Positions 1 to 8,245 of a DNA stretch of 40,126 bases are shown piece by piece; positions within the stretch are counted from its first letter, which is position 1; the number at the start of each line of letters is the position of its first letter. A program made the translations under genes and the position numbers. Source of the stretch: Candidatus Roizmanbacteria bacterium CG_4_10_14_0_2_um_filter_36_35 (GTDB lineage: Bacteria > Patescibacteriota > Microgenomatia > UBA1406 > GWC2-37-13); NCBI GenBank assembly GCA_002792355.1, contig PFOE01000081.1, positions 1 through 40,126 on the forward strand. Reading direction: 5' to 3'. The notes below the pieces were generated by a model that had not been told where the DNA came from, did not search any database, and saw only the letters and a list, made by a program, of their open reading frames with translations.

Positions 1-74
1 AACGGTATTTTACTAAAACCGTTGCACTTAATGGTTGAACTTAGTAACCTTACACCCGGAGTGAGGGTTAGATT

Positions 75-752
75 TCACCAACGCTCCATGTGTTTAATAT
101 GTTCTAATGATCTTTGATAATCGGCGTTGTCGAAAACGAATCTCTTATATCGAGATTTATCATTATTAAAAAGACCTAATATGAAATCTGGAGAACTTAA
201 TTTTCTAGTGTTGTTTGAAAGATATTCTTTAAAAGATGACCATGGATAGTTTTCTAACTTATTAATATCTTTAACTAGTCCGTCCGAATAAGGATTGAGA
301 TGAATATAACGAGATACATGTTTTAACTGTTCTTCGCTTTTTATTAACACGGCTTTAAATCTAGGAAGAAATATGGGTCCTTTTCTTTCAAATTTTATAT
401 TGAAATATCTCGTAAAGGAATTTAAAGTATTACCAATAAATTTACTAATACCATTTTCACTTAACTGTTTTAAGAGAAAATGAAAATGCGTTGGCATTAA
501 GCAGTAACTTAAAATTTCTACTTTGAAATAAATTGGATTTAGAATTTCTTTTAGAATAAGATTTTGTATCTCAGCTGAAAGTATTTTATATTGAGAAAAT
601 CTGGATCTTACTTTAGAAGAACGATAATACAGAATTGTCTCTAAAAATTCTCGGCATAAATAATTATCGTCAAATATTTTTTTTGATTCTATTGTTTTAT
701 TAAATACGTGATAAATCTGACCGTTAATAAAATTTATTTTTCTAGCAGGCAT
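75..752 (-). CDS. REP-associated tyrosine transposase-like protein (Y1_Tnp / IS200-like fold)
   Basis: ORF 225 aa; contains 'YCLMPTHFHFLL' (HxH motif of Y1 transposases), 'RYIHLNPY' and 'YPWSSFKEYL' typical of RAYT proteins. Confidence 0.9.
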   Translation of the reverse strand: MPARKINFINGQIYHVFNKTIESKKIFDDNYLCREFLETILYYRSSKVRSRFSQYKILSAEIQNLILKEILNPIYFKVEILSYCLMPTHFHFLLKQLSENGISKFIGNTLNSFTRYFNIKFERKGPIFLPRFKAVLIKSEEQLKHVSRYIHLNPYSDGLVKDINKLENYPWSSFKEYLSNNTRKLSSPDFILGLFNNDKSRYKRFVFDNADYQRSLEHIKHMERW

Positions 753-856
753 ATATAATATTTTGGAGACTCTTCTTGTTTTTGTCTATAGACTATATTA
801 CACATATTAAGTGTTTTGGCCTATTAAGACAGTATTTTTTCGTCGATATATACCTT

Positions 857-883
857 CACACCGGGAGTGACACTCCGGGGGTG
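857..883. repeat. Imperfect palindrome adjacent to the transposase (REP-like)
   Basis: CACACCGGGAGTG-A-CACTCCGGGGGTG; CCTTCACACCGGGAGTGA (853-870) closely matches CCTTACACCCGGAGTGA (48-64) on the other side of the transposase. Confidence 0.65.
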
Positions 884-891
884 GAATTGGG

Positions 892-3795
892 TTACTGCCA
901 GGCTTCGCAGATCATGCGGAAAGGACAGAAGTCGCACCAACGGCCGGCATGGGGTTCGAATTGACTGGCTCTTATTTCAATGACCTTTTCTATAATATCT
1001 TTTTTAACATTAACAATATCTTCTTTGGTTTTTTTTAGAGAGACCTTATCCATATCTTGCAGATAATAGAAAGACAAATGAACTTCGTCTATTTTTTTCT
1101 TATATAGTCCGATGTCGGTTGCCGCTAGAGCATAGATTGAGAGTTGAAAGTTTTTTCTCAGCAACTTATCATCAGGTTTTTTCCCGGTTTTGTAATCAAT
1201 AATTTCAATTTCACCTTTGTCAAGATTGTCTATCCTGTCTATTTTTCCCAGAATTGATACATCATCGGTAATTTTTATCTTGAAAAATTTTTCCAGACCA
1301 GTGATGTTGACGTTTGGATTGTGAAATTTACCCAGGAATTTTTTTAACATCGCTTCACCTTCTTTTTTCATCCGCGCTTCATGAGCTGTCGAAGTATATC
1401 CCAAAGGACTCCAGTTTTTGCGATAAACCTCCAATATTTCTTTTTCTCCGACAGTCTTATCTTTGAGAAATTGTTGATAGAACTGCTGCAAGGTTTTATG
1501 AATGGTGTCGCCGAACGATAGAGCGGCGGCAGGTGCGGTTGGGACTTTCAAGACGAACTGATATTTATATTGTAAGGGACAACGCTCGTAGGACTCGAGT
1601 TGAGTATAGGAAAAAAAATTGGATTTTAGTGTGGTTTTGGGAGTTGCTTCCGGATTTTTTTTAAAGTCGAAAATTGACAGTTGCTGTTTCTCGTCTTTCT
1701 TAATAGTTTGATATTTTTTAATAAATTCTTTGCCCATTGTTTCTATAACAAAGGGGGAAAGTTTTTGTTGGCGGATGCCTTCTCCGTAAAAACGGGAAGC
1801 GGTCAAAATTACTTTGTTTTTGGCCCGGGTCAATCCGACGTAAAAAAGTCGACGTTCCTCTTCAAGGTGATAGTCACCTTCGGGCAGAATTTCTTTTATT
1901 AATTCGGTCGGTATCGGAATCGCTTCCCTCTTTTCGTAGGTAGGGAAACGGCCTCGGGTGAGGTTAACTAAAAAGACTACCGGAAATTCCAGTCCTTTGG
2001 CCGAATGAGCCGTCAAGATATTGACGGCGTTATAGGAGCTAATATCGGTTTTGGTAATAATCGGTGATTCTCCGAGTTCCATGCTCATTTCCAAGTATTC
2101 AACGACAGCAAAAACAGAAGCGTCTTCGTGCTCGGCTTCAAAATTTTTTAACCGACTGAAAAACTTAGAGACATTGAGAACGACTTTTTCTTCCTTTTCT
2201 GATTTATAACTGACTAATTTATTGAGATATTTTGTTTCTTCCAAAAAATAATAAAGAATCTGACCGGCAGTTTCTTTTTTAATAAGCGAAAAATGTTTAT
2301 TAATCATTTTATAAATAGATAAGAGTTGGTTTCGAGTTTCTTGGCTCAAGAAGGGAAGATATTTTTTATAGATTTCAAAATCAGTTTTATAAAGATCTTT
2401 CTCAAAAAAAGATAGATAAACTTCAATGGCTTGGAAAAGAAACAAATTGGTTTTTTTGGAAAAAGCGAGTAGGAAGTTTAAATCTTTTGGGTCCTGATTA
2501 AAGATGTTCATCGCTAATACCCGGTATAAAGAAACAGAGTCCTCGATGTTATAAAGAATTTTGAGATAAGCGATCAGATCTTTGACTTCTGGTTGTTTCA
2601 AAAGCATTCCAGGACCTAAAAATTGATAGGGGATGGCGGATCGAGCGAAGGTGCGGATAAAGGGTTCGGAGTGGTTGTTGGCCCGGCAAAGGATGGCAAA
2701 GTCAGAGTATTGATAATTTTTCTTCAAAGCCAAGATTTGCTTGACGACAAAGTCAGTTTCTTCTTCGACATTTTCCGCTAGGTAAAAATTCACGGCGTTT
2801 TTATCATTAGTTTTTTGACCAAGCAGGTTCTTTGAGATGCCTAACTTTACTTCAAGAGTATCCGGGTCATTGTGTTTTATCAGTTGATAGCTTCTGTCGA
2901 GGATTACTTGGTTGGATCGGTAGTTATTTCTTAAAGTAATTTGTTTTGCCTGTGGATAGTCTTTCATAAAATTCAAGATATTGGAAACAGAAGCGCCGCG
3001 AAATTTGTAGATTGCCTGTGAATCGTCACCAACGACTGTAAGTTTAGGATTTATTTCTGAAGGGCAAAGCAACTTTATCAGGTCGTATTGAGCGATATTG
3101 GTATCTTGAAATTCGTCTATCAAAACATATTTAAATTTTTCCCGATATTTTTTAAGTATATTTTTCCTTTCTCGAAAAAGTTTTAAGAGATAAAAGATTA
3201 AATCGGAGAAATCAAAAAGGCCTTCTTTTGTTTTTAGCGCCTGATAAGTTTTATAGGCGTTTGCCAGTTCTAAATATTTTTCTTTTTCAACGTTAGACGT
3301 CGTTTGTTTATCGACCCATTTTAGATATTGTTCTGAAGAAATATCTTCGTCCCTTAATCTGGAAAAGTGATCTAAGAGAGCGTCTAAGAATTTATTGGGA
3401 TTGCCTAAAGGACGAAAGTATTTTAAGTTAAATAAAAATAAATTTTTTCTAAGGAAGATGATTGTTTCCGCTTCAGTCATCAGACGAAATCCAGGTGTTA
3501 AACCGATATGCGTCGCCTCTTCTTTTAATACTTGATCGGCAAAAGCATGGAAGGTGGAGATCCACATCTGAAAATATCCGTAGGGGATTTCTTTATCAAC
3601 TCGTTCTTCCATTTCATAGGCAGCTTTTTCGGTAAAGGTGAGAGCAAGGATTTCTTCCGGCTTGGCAAGTTTTTGTTTCAGCAAGTATTTTATTTTTTCG
3701 ACGATGACAGTTGTCTTTCCAGTCCCAGCTCCGGCAACAATCAACAGCCGTCCTTTATTATATTCAACTGCCTTTTTTTGCTCTTCATTCAACAT
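892..3795 (-). CDS. UvrD/PcrA-family superfamily 1 helicase with C-terminal PD-(D/E)XK (RecB/AddB-like) nuclease domain
   Basis: Walker A 'VAGAGTGKTT', 'VLIDEFQDTN', 'VVGDDSQAIYKFRGA', 'LRNNYRS', 'LTAHSAKGLEFPVVFLV', 'EERRLFYVGLTRAK'; C-terminal 'SYTQLESYERCPLQYKY', 'IEIIDYKTGKK', 'CDFCPFRMIC'. Confidence 0.93.
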   Translation of the reverse strand: MLNEEQKKAVEYNKGRLLIVAGAGTGKTTVIVEKIKYLLKQKLAKPEEILALTFTEKAAYEMEERVDKEIPYGYFQMWISTFHAFADQVLKEEATHIGLTPGFRLMTEAETIIFLRKNLFLFNLKYFRPLGNPNKFLDALLDHFSRLRDEDISSEQYLKWVDKQTTSNVEKEKYLELANAYKTYQALKTKEGLFDFSDLIFYLLKLFRERKNILKKYREKFKYVLIDEFQDTNIAQYDLIKLLCPSEINPKLTVVGDDSQAIYKFRGASVSNILNFMKDYPQAKQITLRNNYRSNQVILDRSYQLIKHNDPDTLEVKLGISKNLLGQKTNDKNAVNFYLAENVEEETDFVVKQILALKKNYQYSDFAILCRANNHSEPFIRTFARSAIPYQFLGPGMLLKQPEVKDLIAYLKILYNIEDSVSLYRVLAMNIFNQDPKDLNFLLAFSKKTNLFLFQAIEVYLSFFEKDLYKTDFEIYKKYLPFLSQETRNQLLSIYKMINKHFSLIKKETAGQILYYFLEETKYLNKLVSYKSEKEEKVVLNVSKFFSRLKNFEAEHEDASVFAVVEYLEMSMELGESPIITKTDISSYNAVNILTAHSAKGLEFPVVFLVNLTRGRFPTYEKREAIPIPTELIKEILPEGDYHLEEERRLFYVGLTRAKNKVILTASRFYGEGIRQQKLSPFVIETMGKEFIKKYQTIKKDEKQQLSIFDFKKNPEATPKTTLKSNFFSYTQLESYERCPLQYKYQFVLKVPTAPAAALSFGDTIHKTLQQFYQQFLKDKTVGEKEILEVYRKNWSPLGYTSTAHEARMKKEGEAMLKKFLGKFHNPNVNITGLEKFFKIKITDDVSILGKIDRIDNLDKGEIEIIDYKTGKKPDDKLLRKNFQLSIYALAATDIGLYKKKIDEVHLSFYYLQDMDKVSLKKTKEDIVNVKKDIIEKVIEIRASQFEPHAGRWCDFCPFRMICEAWQ

Positions 3796-3821
3796 TTTTA
3801 TATTTTATCATAAAATTGTTC

Positions 3822-3850
3822 TTGACTTTTTGCCGACTTACCTTTATTAT
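3822..3850 (+). promoter_or_regulatory. Putative sigma70-type promoter of tuf
   Basis: TTGACT (3822-3827), 17-nt spacer, TATTAT (3845-3850). Confidence 0.65.
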
Positions 3851-3930
3851 AAAAACAAATAAATTGTTTAAAGCCTTCGTTATTTTTAGGCTTTCTTTTA
3901 TTTGTTATTAATTATTTTTTTTAATTTAAT

Positions 3931-5115
3931 ATGGCAGAAGGTAAATTTCAGAGAAACAAGCCTCATTTGAATATCGGAACCATCGGTCACGTCGATCATG
4001 GTAAAACTACTCTTACATCAGCAATTCACTATGTCTTGTCAAAAAAAGGCAAAGCAAAGTTTTTAAAATATGAAGATATTGATAAAGCTCCTGAAGAAAG
4101 AGCTCGTGGAGTCACCATCAATCTTCATCACAGCGAATACGAAACCGACAAAAGGCACTACGCCCATATTGATGCTCCAGGCCATGCCGACTACATCAAA
4201 AACATGATTACCGGAGCTGCTCAGATGGATGGAGCCATTCTCGTTGTCTCAGCTCCAGACGGCCCAATGCCCCAAACCAGAGAACATATTCTTCTTGCCC
4301 GTCAAGTTAACGTCCCGGCCATCGTTGTTTTCTTGAATAAAGTTGATATGGTCGCCGATAAAGAAATTCTTGATTTAGTAGAAATGGAAGTAAGAGATCT
4401 TTTGAAGAAATATAAATTCGACGGAGACAAAATTCCAATAATCAGAGGATCAGCTCTTAAAGCTTTGTCTGATGATCCAGAAGCAATTAAGGCGATTGAA
4501 GAATTAATTGCTAAGGTAGACGAATACATTCCCGAACCTGTCCGACCAGTTGATAAACCATTCTTGATGCCGGTTGAGGACGTCTTCACGATTTCCGGTC
4601 GCGGCACCGTTGTTACCGGAAGAGTCGAAAGAGGCATTGCCAAAGTTAATGAAGAAGTAGAAATAGTTGGCATCAAAGAAACCAAAAAAACAGTTATCAC
4701 CGGAGTCGAAATGTTCAGAAAAACACTGGATGAGGCTCGGGCTGGTGACAATGTCGGACTGCTTCTTCGCGGAATTGAAAAAGACGATGTTTTACGAGGA
4801 CAGGTTATAGCAAAACCGGGATCAATTACTCCTCATACCGAATTTGAAGCAGAAGTATATGTTCTCACCAAAGAAGAGGGTGGACGTCATACGCCTTTTT
4901 TCAAAGGTTACCGACCGCAGTTCTATATCAAAACCACTGACATTACTGGTGAAGTAACCCCTCCAGCTGGAGTAGAAATGGTTATGCCAGGTGACAATGT
5001 TAAGGTCACCGCTAAGTTGATTTATCCAGTAGCAATGGAAGAAGGATTGAAGTTTGCCATTAGAGAGGGTGGTCATACAGTGGGAGCGGGAGTTGTCACA
5101 AAGATTATTAAGTAA
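3931..5115 (+). CDS. tuf: Elongation factor Tu
   Basis: [24 protein letters not shown]; full-length 394 aa EF-Tu. Confidence 0.99.
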   Translation: MAEGKFQRNKPHLNIGTIGHVDHGKTTLTSAIHYVLSKKGKAKFLKYEDIDKAPEERARGVTINLHHSEYETDKRHYAHIDAPGHADYIKNMITGAAQMDGAILVVSAPDGPMPQTREHILLARQVNVPAIVVFLNKVDMVADKEILDLVEMEVRDLLKKYKFDGDKIPIIRGSALKALSDDPEAIKAIEELIAKVDEYIPEPVRPVDKPFLMPVEDVFTISGRGTVVTGRVERGIAKVNEEVEIVGIKETKKTVITGVEMFRKTLDEARAGDNVGLLLRGIEKDDVLRGQVIAKPGSITPHTEFEAEVYVLTKEEGGRHTPFFKGYRPQFYIKTTDITGEVTPPAGVEMVMPGDNVKVTAKLIYPVAMEEGLKFAIREGGHTVGAGVVTKIIK

Positions 5116-5236
5116 ATTTCTAATTTCTAATTGACCTAATTTCTAAAAAAGACCCAATTATCAAAATCCCAATTTGAAAATTGGTGATTGGTTATTGTTT
5201 AGATCAATTAGATCAATTAGGTTAATTAGGTAATTT
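5116..5236. repeat. AT-rich tandem/inverted repeat in the tuf-rpsJ spacer
   Basis: AATTTCTAATTTCTAATTGACCTAATTTCTAA ... CCAATTT-GA-AAATTGG ... AGATCAATTAGATCAATTAGGTTAATTAGGTAATT; the two ends are roughly complementary. Confidence 0.6.
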
Positions 5237-5251
5237 TTTTCGCACTTTAAT

Positions 5252-5560
5252 ATGCCGAAAGGAAGAATCAGAATTAAGCTAAAATCGTACGATCATAGGT
5301 TGATCGATGAGACCTGTCAAAAGATTGTTGATACGACAATCAGGACAGGCGCTTCGATTATTGGCCCGATTCCTCTGCCGACTAAAAAAGAGGTTTATAT
5401 TGTTAATAAAGCCTCATTCATTGATAAAAACGCCCGCGAACATTTCGGCTTAAAAATCCACAAAAGGTTGATTGATATTATTAATCCCACTAATCAGACG
5501 ATTGATTCTCTGATGCATCTCGAACTGCCTGCCGGTGTTGAGGTTGAAGTGAAGATGTAA
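5252..5560 (+). CDS. rpsJ: 30S ribosomal protein S10
   Basis: 'RIRIKLKSYDHRLID...GPIPLPTKKEVYIV', 102 aa. Confidence 0.98.
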   Translation: MPKGRIRIKLKSYDHRLIDETCQKIVDTTIRTGASIIGPIPLPTKKEVYIVNKASFIDKNAREHFGLKIHKRLIDIINPTNQTIDSLMHLELPAGVEVEVKM

Positions 5561-5567
5561 AATTCAT

Positions 5568-5596
5568 TTGACCCTCACAAATTGATAGTATATAAT
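5568..5596 (+). promoter_or_regulatory. Putative sigma70-type promoter upstream of rplC
   Basis: TTGACC (5568-5573), exactly 17 nt, TATAAT (5591-5596). Confidence 0.75.
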
Positions 5597-5647
5597 TTAT
5601 GCACATGTTAATTATTCTTTGTTCGGGAGCAAAGGATTAATATTTTT

Positions 5648-5687
5648 CCGGATTGGATTTTGGCCCCAATCTGGGGCTATTTTTTTT
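5648..5687 (+). terminator. Intrinsic terminator overlapping a candidate antiterminator stem (leader attenuator of rplC operon)
   Basis: Terminator TGGCCCC-AATCT-GGGGCTA (5661-5679) followed by T8 (5680-5687); alternative stem CCGGATTGG (5648-5656) / CCAATCTGG (5666-5674). Confidence 0.7.
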
Positions 5688-5762
5688 GGCATGAACTAGA
5701 ACAAAGTTCAGTTCATGCCAACCCTGAACCGTTTTGCCGGAGGCAAATCTGGTTCATGGGTT
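5688..5762 (+). repeat. Two back-to-back long inverted repeats in the rplC leader
   Basis: GGCATGAAC...GTTCATGCC (5688-5719) and AACCCTGAACC...GGTTCATGGGTT (5720-5762). Confidence 0.8.
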
Positions 5763-5790
5763 GGGATGTTGTTATTTTAGAGTCACATAT

Positions 5791-6489
5791 ATGCCAGCTT
5801 TTATTTTAGGTGCAAAATCAACACAATCACAGAGATTTGATGACAAGGGAGAAAGAATCCCGACTACTTTTATAAAAACCGACTCTTGTTGGCTTACCGA
5901 TGTTAAGATGCCATCCAAGCATGGATATTTTAGCGTCAAGCTCGGATTCGGTCAAATCAAAAACATCAAAAGGCCAGTCCAAAAAGAATTAGAAAAAGCG
6001 GGGATAAAAACCCCGCTTCGTTTTTTAAGAGAGTTCAGACTTGAAGATTATGGAGATAAGGTAAAGTTTATTGAAGAGCCCGCCTCCGCCGAGGCTTCAG
6101 CGGGCAAAGGTAAAAAAGGAATCGCAATTGGAGAGACAAAAATATACGTTGGCGAAGTCGTAAAGCCAACGGTTTTTTTAAAAAAAGGAGATAAAGTATC
6201 TGTTTCTGGAATTTCCAAAGGAAAAGGATTTCAGGGAGTAGTCAAGAGACATCACTTTAAAGGCGGTCTGAGAACTCACGGACAGTCCCACGGAGAAAGA
6301 GCTCCAGGGTCAATCGGAATGACAACCACCCCAGGACGGGTTTTTAAAGGAAAAAGAATGGCCGGAAGAATGGGCAATGACAGAGTGACGGTAAAAGGTT
6401 TGGAAGTCGTTGAGGTTAAAGACGATGGAATTGTCGTCAGAGGATTAGTGCCAGGACACAAAGGAGGACTATTGGAAGTTAGGAGTTAG
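5791..6489 (+). CDS. rplC: 50S ribosomal protein L3
   Basis: MPAFILGAKSTQSQRF start, 'SKGKGFQGVVKRHHFKGGLRTHGQSHGERAPGSIG'; start revised from the 5734 ORF start because the upstream residues come from hairpin leader DNA. Confidence 0.96.
   Translation: MPAFILGAKSTQSQRFDDKGERIPTTFIKTDSCWLTDVKMPSKHGYFSVKLGFGQIKNIKRPVQKELEKAGIKTPLRFLREFRLEDYGDKVKFIEEPASAEASAGKGKKGIAIGETKIYVGEVVKPTVFLKKGDKVSVSGISKGKGFQGVVKRHHFKGGLRTHGQSHGERAPGSIGMTTTPGRVFKGKRMAGRMGNDRVTVKGLEVVEVKDDGIVVRGLVPGHKGGLLEVRS
6078..6105. repeat. In-frame palindromic element inside rplC
   Basis: GCCCGCCTCCGCCGAGGCTTCAGCGGGC, encodes PASAEASAGK; same reading frame as the copy in rplV. Confidence 0.75.
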
Positions 6490-6504
6490 TATTGAGAAGT
6501 TATT

Positions 6505-7215
6505 ATGCCAAAAACTAAAACCGAAAAGAAATCAGAAACGAAGAAAATTACCGTTAAGAAAACAGACGGTTTAACGGTTCCGGTTTATGATATCGACGGC
6601 AAAGAAAAAAAAACTCTGGTTTTACCAAAAGAAGTTTTTTCTATTGTTGTCAAACCGCAGTTATTAGCTCAAGCAGTCAGAGTCTATCAGTTTAATCAAA
6701 GACAAGGAACCGCCTCGACCAAAACCCGTGGCGAAGTAGTTGGCTCGACGAGAAAGATTTATAGACAAAAAGGAACAGGAAAAGCTCGCCACGGAGATAT
6801 AAAAGCCCCGATTTTTGTCGGAGGAGGAATCGTCGGCGGGCCAAAACCAAAAGATTATTCTTTAGATATAAATAAAAAACAGAAAAGGAAGGCCTTTTTT
6901 GGAGCTTTGACATTAAAATTCAAAGAAAAAAGTATTTTCGGAATCGCTGATTCAGCTTTAAAAATAGAGCCAAAGACAAAAATTGTCGCTAATTTTTTAA
7001 AGACTCTTAAGCTGGCAGGAAAAAAAATCACCTTTGTTTTACCCAAGATGGAAAAAAATAATTTTGTTCTAGCAACTAGAAATTTGTCAGGAGTAGATTT
7101 AATTGATTGTCAATCTTTGAATACGTATCAGATTTTAAATAGTACAAAATTGATTTTTTTTGAAAGCTCAATAGATGTTTTTAAAAACCATTTTTTGAAA
7201 AAACATGAAAATTAA
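6505..7215 (+). CDS. rplD: 50S ribosomal protein L4 (N-terminally extended)
   Basis: '[43 protein letters not shown]'. Confidence 0.97.
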   Translation: MPKTKTEKKSETKKITVKKTDGLTVPVYDIDGKEKKTLVLPKEVFSIVVKPQLLAQAVRVYQFNQRQGTASTKTRGEVVGSTRKIYRQKGTGKARHGDIKAPIFVGGGIVGGPKPKDYSLDINKKQKRKAFFGALTLKFKEKSIFGIADSALKIEPKTKIVANFLKTLKLAGKKITFVLPKMEKNNFVLATRNLSGVDLIDCQSLNTYQILNSTKLIFFESSIDVFKNHFLKKHEN

Positions 7216-7492
7216 TGATGTAATTATTGCACCGGTATTGACTGAAAAAGCCACTAATCTGGTAAAAGACCAGGTCTATATGTTTAAAGTTAATTCTAAG
7301 GCGAATAAATATCAAATTAAAGAAATCTTGGAAAAAATTTATAAAGTCAAGGTTAGCGATGTTAGAGTAATGGTAAGAAAAGGGAAAACGAGAAAGTTTG
7401 GCCGCAAAATGACAGCTAAAAAATTAGCAGACAGGAAAATCGCTTTTGTTAAATTAAAAGAGGGAAAGATTGATTTATTTCCCCAGACATAA
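7205..7492 (+). CDS. rplW: 50S ribosomal protein L23
   Basis: 'IIAPVLTEKATNL...YMFKVNSKANKYQIKEILEKIYKVKVSDVR'. Confidence 0.97.
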   Translation: MKINDVIIAPVLTEKATNLVKDQVYMFKVNSKANKYQIKEILEKIYKVKVSDVRVMVRKGKTRKFGRKMTAKKLADRKIAFVKLKEGKIDLFPQT

Positions 7493-7495
7493 GAT

Positions 7496-8242
7496 ATGGA
7501 AGAAAAAAATCTAAAAGTAATTTTGAAGAAACATTCTGGAAGGGATAATACCGGTTCAATTTCAGTCCGTCACCAGGGTGGAAGACAAAAAAGATACTAT
7601 CGATTGATTGACTTTAAAAGAGACAAAAGAGACGTCGAAGGTGAAGTGACCAGAATTGAGAGAGATCCTAACAGGAATGCTTTGATTGCTTTAGTCAAAT
7701 ATAAAGACAACGAGTTAAGATACATCATTCAACCAGCTGGTTTGAAAGATGGAGACAAGGTAATCGCCAGCGTTAAAGCCGATATTAAGATTGGCAATGC
7801 TTTACCTCTGAAAAATATTCCGATTGGTGTCTCTGTTCATGATGTTGAGATTTATCCCGGACGTGGCGGTCAGATGGCGAGAAGCGCTGGTACAACAGCT
7901 GTCGTTGTTGCTAAGGAAGACTTATATACCCAGCTAAAACTTCAATCTGGAGAAATAAGAAGATTTTTAAATGACTGCTGGGCCACTATCGGTCAGGTAG
8001 GTAATATCGAACATAAAGACGAAGTGATTGGGCGGGCTGGAAGGAATATTTTGATGGGAATTAGGCCAACGGTTCGAGGCACAGCTCAAGACCCTCGCAG
8101 TCATCCTCACGGAGGTGGAGAAGGAAAAAGCGGTGAAGGGATGCACCCAAAAACACCGTGGGGAAAGCCAGCTCGGGGTAAACGAACCAGAGATAAAAAT
8201 CGATGGAATAAACATTTAATTATTAAAAGGAGAAAACCCTAA
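7496..8242 (+). CDS. rplB: 50S ribosomal protein L2 (short N-terminus)
   Basis: 'GRDNTGSISVRHQGGRQKRYYRLIDFKR', 'HPHGGGEGKSGEGMHPKTPWGKPARGKRTR'. Confidence 0.98.
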   Translation: MEEKNLKVILKKHSGRDNTGSISVRHQGGRQKRYYRLIDFKRDKRDVEGEVTRIERDPNRNALIALVKYKDNELRYIIQPAGLKDGDKVIASVKADIKIGNALPLKNIPIGVSVHDVEIYPGRGGQMARSAGTTAVVVAKEDLYTQLKLQSGEIRRFLNDCWATIGQVGNIEHKDEVIGRAGRNILMGIRPTVRGTAQDPRSHPHGGGEGKSGEGMHPKTPWGKPARGKRTRDKNRWNKHLIIKRRKP

Positions 8243-8245
8243 ACC

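Noticed and set aside
776-964. 62-aa + strand ORF between transposase and helicase
   Set aside because: Spans the palindrome and overlaps the helicase 3' end in antisense; no protein-like features.
945-965. tRNA T-arm-like 'GGGGTTCGAATTG'
   Set aside because: Inside the antisense of conserved helicase C-terminus; no acceptor/anticodon stems around it. I found no convincing tRNA or rRNA in the window.
4302-4751. 149-aa antisense ORF (and 4822-5076 -) within tuf
   Set aside because: Lies entirely opposite a highly conserved EF-Tu gene; low-complexity composition typical of antisense shadow ORFs.
5734-5790. N-terminal extension of L3 (MPEANLVHGLGCCYFRVTY)
   Set aside because: Encoded by hairpin leader DNA; canonical L3 start MPAFILGAKS at 5791.
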